Below are positions 59,123-64,000 of a DNA stretch of 64,000 nt, one piece after another (the stretch's first letter is position 1; every line of letters begins with the position of its first letter). The stretch is from Callipepla californica brunnescens (lineage: Eukaryota > Chordata > Aves > Galliformes > Odontophoridae). The notes under the pieces are model-generated. The model saw nothing but the letters and a program-made list of their open reading frames with translations, did not search any database and was not told where the DNA came from. Location: positions 558,001-622,000 of the forward strand of contig JALIRH010000100.1 in NCBI GenBank assembly GCA_023055505.1, in the 5' to 3' direction. The position numbers and the translations under genes were made by a program.

Positions 59123-62100
59123 CCAAACCCAATCCAAACCCCAAACCTACTCCTATTCCTAAACCTTATCTTAACCCTAAACCAAACCCAAACCCAAGGC
59201 CCTCCCCTTCTCTCAGCCTAACACTCAAACTAACCTAAACCCGAAACTAACCCTCCATTTATCCTAATCTTATCCATATTCTAAGGCCTAACCCTACTCT
59301 GACCAGAAAGCTCATGTTGTCTAAAATCTACCCCTTACCTAAAACCTAAATCGACAAAAAAACCTAACCCGAAACCTCAACCTAACTCTTCTCCTAACTA
59401 GAACACCAGCACTTCACCTTACCCTAACTGGAAACCTAGGACTAAATCCTTACCTTGTCCAGAACCCTATTCCTAACCCAAACCAGAATTCTAACCTCTA
59501 CCCTAACCAAAACCCTTCCCCTAAACCTAAACCTAATGCTACCCTCAACCAAACCCTAGCCATAAATCCTACCCTAAAACCAACACCACGTTTAAGCTCA
59601 AACCTCAAGCCTCAAAGAAAGCATCAGATTACCGCAGATCTCACCTAACACTAACCCCAATCCAATCCCTACTACTAACCCCAAACCCAATCCAAACACC
59701 AAAACTATTCCTATTCCTAAACCTAACACTAAGCCAGAACCAAACCCAAGGCCTACCCCTTCTCTCAGCCTGACACTCAAACTAACCTAGACCTGAACGC
59801 AACGCTAAATCAAATACTAAAACTCACCCTTAGCCAAGGCCCTTTTAGGACCCTTCCCTGGTCCTAAAACTAAAGAGAACCCTACCCCTTCCACTAAACC
59901 TTCATCTACATCCCTAACCCTTACCCTAAACCTAAATCTACACCAAAACCTAACCCTAACCCTAACATGTCTTCTAACTGTAAAACTAACGCTTCACCTA
60001 ACCCGAACTGAAACCCCAGGACTAAACCTTACCTAACACCTAGCTATATTCCTAACCCTATCCTGAAACCTAACGTTAACCCTAACCCTAAAAACAACTT
60101 GGAACCAAACCCTAACCCTAACCTAACCCTTATCAGAACCCTAAATCTAATCCTAACCGTTACCTCAATTGAACTCCAATTCTTCCTGAAATCTAAATGG
60201 GACCTTAAAACCAACCCCAGATTGAAGCCCAACCCTAAACCTAACACAAAGCATTAGATTACCACAGCCATCACCTAACTCTAACCCCAGCCTTAACGCT
60301 AATACTATCCCAAACACTATTCCAATTCCTAAACCCAACACAAACCCAAAAACACAAAGCCTACAATTCTCACAGCCTAACACTGAAAGGAAACCTAAAT
60401 CTTACCCTAACTCTAAAACTAATCCAAAGCATGACCACAATTTAAACTCTAAATCTACCTTCAAACTAAAGCTGACCCTAACACCAACCTCAAGCCCAAC
60501 CCTAAGCCTAACACAAAGCATTAGATTACCACAACGCTCACCTAACTTCTAACCCCCACCCTAACACTAATACTAAAGCAATCAGATTCCAAATACTAAC
60601 CCAATTCCTATTCTGAAACCCAAAACTATTCCAAAAACAAACCCAAGGCCTAACCTTTCTCTCACCCTAACAATCAAAGAAAACCTATTCCTAAACCTAA
60701 TCCTAAATCTAGTCCTAACCCTAACCCTCACCCTTAATCTAACCCCAACCCCCACCCAGAAGCTAACACTTAGCATTGTACAATACCTAAACGTACCCCT
60801 AATCCTTATCACTAAACCTAAAAGGAACCTGAAACATAGTGCTAAATCCGAACCCTAACCCTGAAGACCAACGCTAACAATGAACCAATTCCTATACCTT
60901 TTCCTTCCTCCAAATTGATTCCTAGCACTAACCCTAACCCTACATTAACCCTAACCCTAACCCTAACCCTAGCCCTAACCTAACTCTAACCCTAACCCTA
61001 ACCCTAAACCTAATGCTAACCCTTACCCTACCCTAACCCTAACCCTACCATACCCTAACCCTAACCTACCCTAACACTAACCCTAACCCTAACCCTACCC
61101 TAACCCTAACCCTAACCCTAACCCTAACCCTAACCCTAACCCTAACCCTAACCCTAACCCTAACCCTACCCTAACCCTAACCCTAACCCTAACCCTAACC
61201 CTAACCCTTACCCTAACCCTAGCCTAACCCAAACCCTAACCCTAACCCTACCCTAACCCTAACCCTAACCCTAACCCTACCCCTAACCCTACTTTACCCT
61301 AACCCTAATCCTAACACTAACTCTAACTTTACTCCTTACCCTAACACTAATCCAATCCCGAACCCTAACCCTAATCCTAGCCCTAACTCTAACTTTATTC
61401 GTAACCCTACCCCTAATCCAAACAATAACCCTTACCCTAATCAAACCCTATCCCTATTCCTAACCCTTACCCTAACCGTATCACAATCCCTATCCTAACT
61501 CTTACCATAACCCAAACCCTAACCTAACCCTAACCCTAACCCTAACCCTAACCCTTACCCTAACCCTAACCCTACCCTAACCTTAACTCTACCCTAACCG
61601 TATCCCTACCCTAACCCTAACCCTAATCCTAGCCCTTTCTCTAACTTTATTCCTAACCCTACCCCTGATCCAAACACTAACCCTAACCTTAATGTAACCC
61701 TAACCCTATTCCTAACCCTTACCCTAACTGTATCCCATTCCCTATCCTAACTCTGACCATAACCCTAACCCTGATGCTAATGCTAACCCTAACCCTGAAT
61801 CTAACCCTTACCCTAACCCTATCCCTTACCCAGAAGCTAACACTTAGCGTTGTACAATACCTAACCGTACCCTAACCCTATCCCTAAACCTAAAAGGAAC
61901 CCAAACTCTAACCCTAAATCTGTCCCTGAGCCTAACCTTCAACCTTACCCTAACCTTAACCCTAACCCTGTTCCATTCTCTAAACATATCTGTAAGCATT
62001 ACCTTCATCCTAACTCGAACTCTACCCTAACCCTATCCCTTTGACCCCAACACAAAACCCAGATTGAGCCTGACCCTAACCTAGGTAGCATCAAGTGTAT

Positions 62101-63766
62101 GTAGGGTGAATTTGAGTTTTAGGGTCAAAGTTAAATTGTTAGTTTTAGGGTTAGGGTGAAGGATTGCTTTAGTTCTAGTATTAGGGTGTTTGGGGTTAGG
62201 GTTAGGGTAAGGATTTGGGGGTGGATTAGGTTTAGGGTCAGGTTTGGGGGAGTTTTGGGGTTAGGGTTAGATTTAGGATTAGGGTTAGCAAAAAAGTTGT
62301 TTTAGTTTTAGTTTAGGTTAGTGCTAGGATTAGGTTGAGTGTTCTTGTGAAGTTTAGGTTTAGGGTTAGGTTTAGGTTTAGATTGAGGTTTAGGGTAAGG
62401 AGTAGGGTTAATTTGACTTTTAGGGTCAGAGTAGAGTTAAGTCGTGTTAGGGTTAAGGTTAAGAACAGGATTCAGATTCCAATTAGGTTTTGGGTTCCTA
62501 CTAGGGATAGGCCTCAAATTAGTGTTAAGGTTAGGGTTAGGGTTAGGTATAGGGAAAGGGTTAGTGTTAAGGCCAGGGCAAGTGTATGGTTTAGGGTAAA
62601 GATTGGATTTAGGGTTAGGTTTAGATGTAGGTTTGGTTTGATCGTTAGGGTGTGAGAAGGCACCGGCCTTGGATTTCATTTGGAGATTGGGTAAGGTTTA
62701 GGAATAGGAATAACATTGGTGTTTAAAAGATGATTAGTGTTAGTATAAGGGAGAGGGTTACGGTTAGAGTTTAGTTAGGGTTTATTAGTTTTAGAGTGAG
62801 GGATAGGGGTATGGTTTGGTCTAGTACTTGGGTTAGGGTTTGGGATAGTCATAGCATTAGTGTTAGGGTTAGGGTTCCGTTAGGGTTGTGGTAATCTGAT
62901 GCTAGGTGTCGGGATTAGGGTTGTGCTTAAATGTGGGTTTGGTTTGAGGGTCAGAGTTAGGGTTAGGGTAGAGTTAGAATTAGGGTGAGAGTTAGGATTA
63001 GGTTTAGGATTAGGATAAAGATTAGGTTAGGATTAGTGTTGGCTTTAGGGTTGTGTCTGGGAGAAGGGTTAGTGTTAGGGATAGACTTAGGGTAAGAGTA
63101 AGTGTTAGGAATAGGCATAGGTTTTGGGAAAGTTTCAGAGTTTGGACTGGATTTATGATTAGGGATAGGGACAAAGATTTTTTGAGATTTGTGATTAGAT
63201 TTAGGGAGAAAAGTAGGCTGACTTGTGGTGTTAGCAGTAGGTTTAGGTTTAGGTTTAGGTTTAGGATTCCATTTGTATTTATTGATCGAGGTTGGGTTAG
63301 TTTGAGTGTAAAGGTCAGAGTAGGGTTAGGCCTTGGGATAGGGTTAAGGTTTGGAATAGGATTAGGATTCAAATGATGTTACGGGTTGGTGTTAGGGTTA
63401 GGGAAAGGTTAGGATCAGGGTTGAGGTCAGGGTTAGGTATAGGAAAAGGGTTAGTGTTAGGGCTAGGGCAATTGGAAGGGTTAGGCTTAGGCTTAGATAT
63501 TAGGGTTAGGTTTAGGCGGAGGTTTGGTTCGAGTGTCAGGGTGAGAGAAGGGGTAGGCCTGGGGTTTGGTTTTGGGTTACATCATACAAATCATCACATA
63601 CATTAGCTGGGGTGGGAGGTGCAAGGAACAGCCAGCAAAGTGCTGAGTTCATTCCAATCAGAGGACCTGAAGATCGGGTAGCTACTATCAAACCGTTTGT
63701 GTTGCCAATTCCGATGATATTTATGGGGCCCTGATGTTATGGTTCAGTGGGGAGTCACTATCAAGT
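59123..63766. repeat. telomeric macrosatellite unit 3 (4644 bp)
   Basis: It has the same order as units 1 and 2 but is 45 bases shorter overall. Length changes lie mainly in the canonical CCCTAA region (about 61020-61560), where one CCATACCC-containing segment is missing and other segments are rearranged. The G-rich block and spacer are almost unchanged. Confidence 0.94.
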
Positions 63767-64000
63767 CCAAACCCAATCCAAACCCCAAACCTACTCCTAT
63801 TCCTAAACCTTATCTTAACCCTAAACCAAACCCAAACCCAAGGCCCTCCCCTTCTCTCAGCCTAACACTCAAACTAACCTAAACCCGAAACTAACCCTAC
63901 ATTTATCCTAATCTTATCCATATTCTAAGGCCTAACCCTACTCTGACCAGAAAGCTCATGTTGTCTAAAATCTACCCCTTACCTAAAACCTAAATCGACA
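63767..64000. repeat. telomeric macrosatellite unit 4 (partial)
   Basis: The first 234 bases of a further unit reach the window edge, so the macrosatellite continues outside. At 63893-63902 it has CCCTACATTT, as in unit 1, where units 2 and 3 have CCCTCCATTT. Confidence 0.93.

Overview
This window looks like avian heterochromatin next to, or inside, a subtelomere. Several things point to a bird: a CR1 LINE fragment, endogenous retroviruses (one class III/ERV-L-like, one class I/gamma-like), split exons of a vertebrate exportin-1 (XPO1/CRM1) homologue, and large amounts of TTAGGG-type repeat in both orientations. A microchromosome, dot chromosome or W chromosome would fit, but species and chromosome cannot be read from the sequence. 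No intact host gene is present. Most open reading frames are by-products of stop-poor tandem repeats.

Layout: (1) 1-1430, an 8-bp minisatellite. (2) 1431-10356, an 11-bp minisatellite interrupted at 4386-5210 by a GC-rich, CpG-island-like segment. (3) 10357-14772, a minus-strand 5'-half provirus (LTR, tRNA-Lys primer site, two-helix membrane ORF, gag, protease, RT) cut off by the minisatellite at the start of RNase H and inserted into a CR1 LINE (14773-15280). (4) 15467-18143, four plus-strand exons of a diverged XPO1 homologue with intact splice sites, truncated at both ends. (5) 18886-27378, degenerate TTAGGG repeats carrying a decayed plus-strand class I provirus with a tRNA-His primer site (about 20278-25756). 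(6) 27379-49285, a satellite of about 38 monomers of ~592 bp, organised as a 5-monomer higher-order repeat (~2959 bp) that changes to a 4-monomer repeat (2370 bp), then decays. (7) 49286-64000, degenerate telomeric DNA organised as a ~4.69-kb macrosatellite. Each unit is a C-rich (CCCTAA) block, a G-rich (TTAGGG) block and a ~187-bp non-telomeric spacer.

The parts do not form a pathway; the interest is structural. The telomere-like arrays change strand at defined points, share a conserved marker (GTGGTAATCTGATGC), and flank the 592-bp satellite in the TTAGGG-satellite-CCCTAA orientation. The two least explained objects are the inverted telomeric macrosatellite and the 592-bp higher-order satellite. 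The XPO1-like fragment, which keeps reading frame and splice sites, is the best candidate for a gene relic or an undescribed paralogue.
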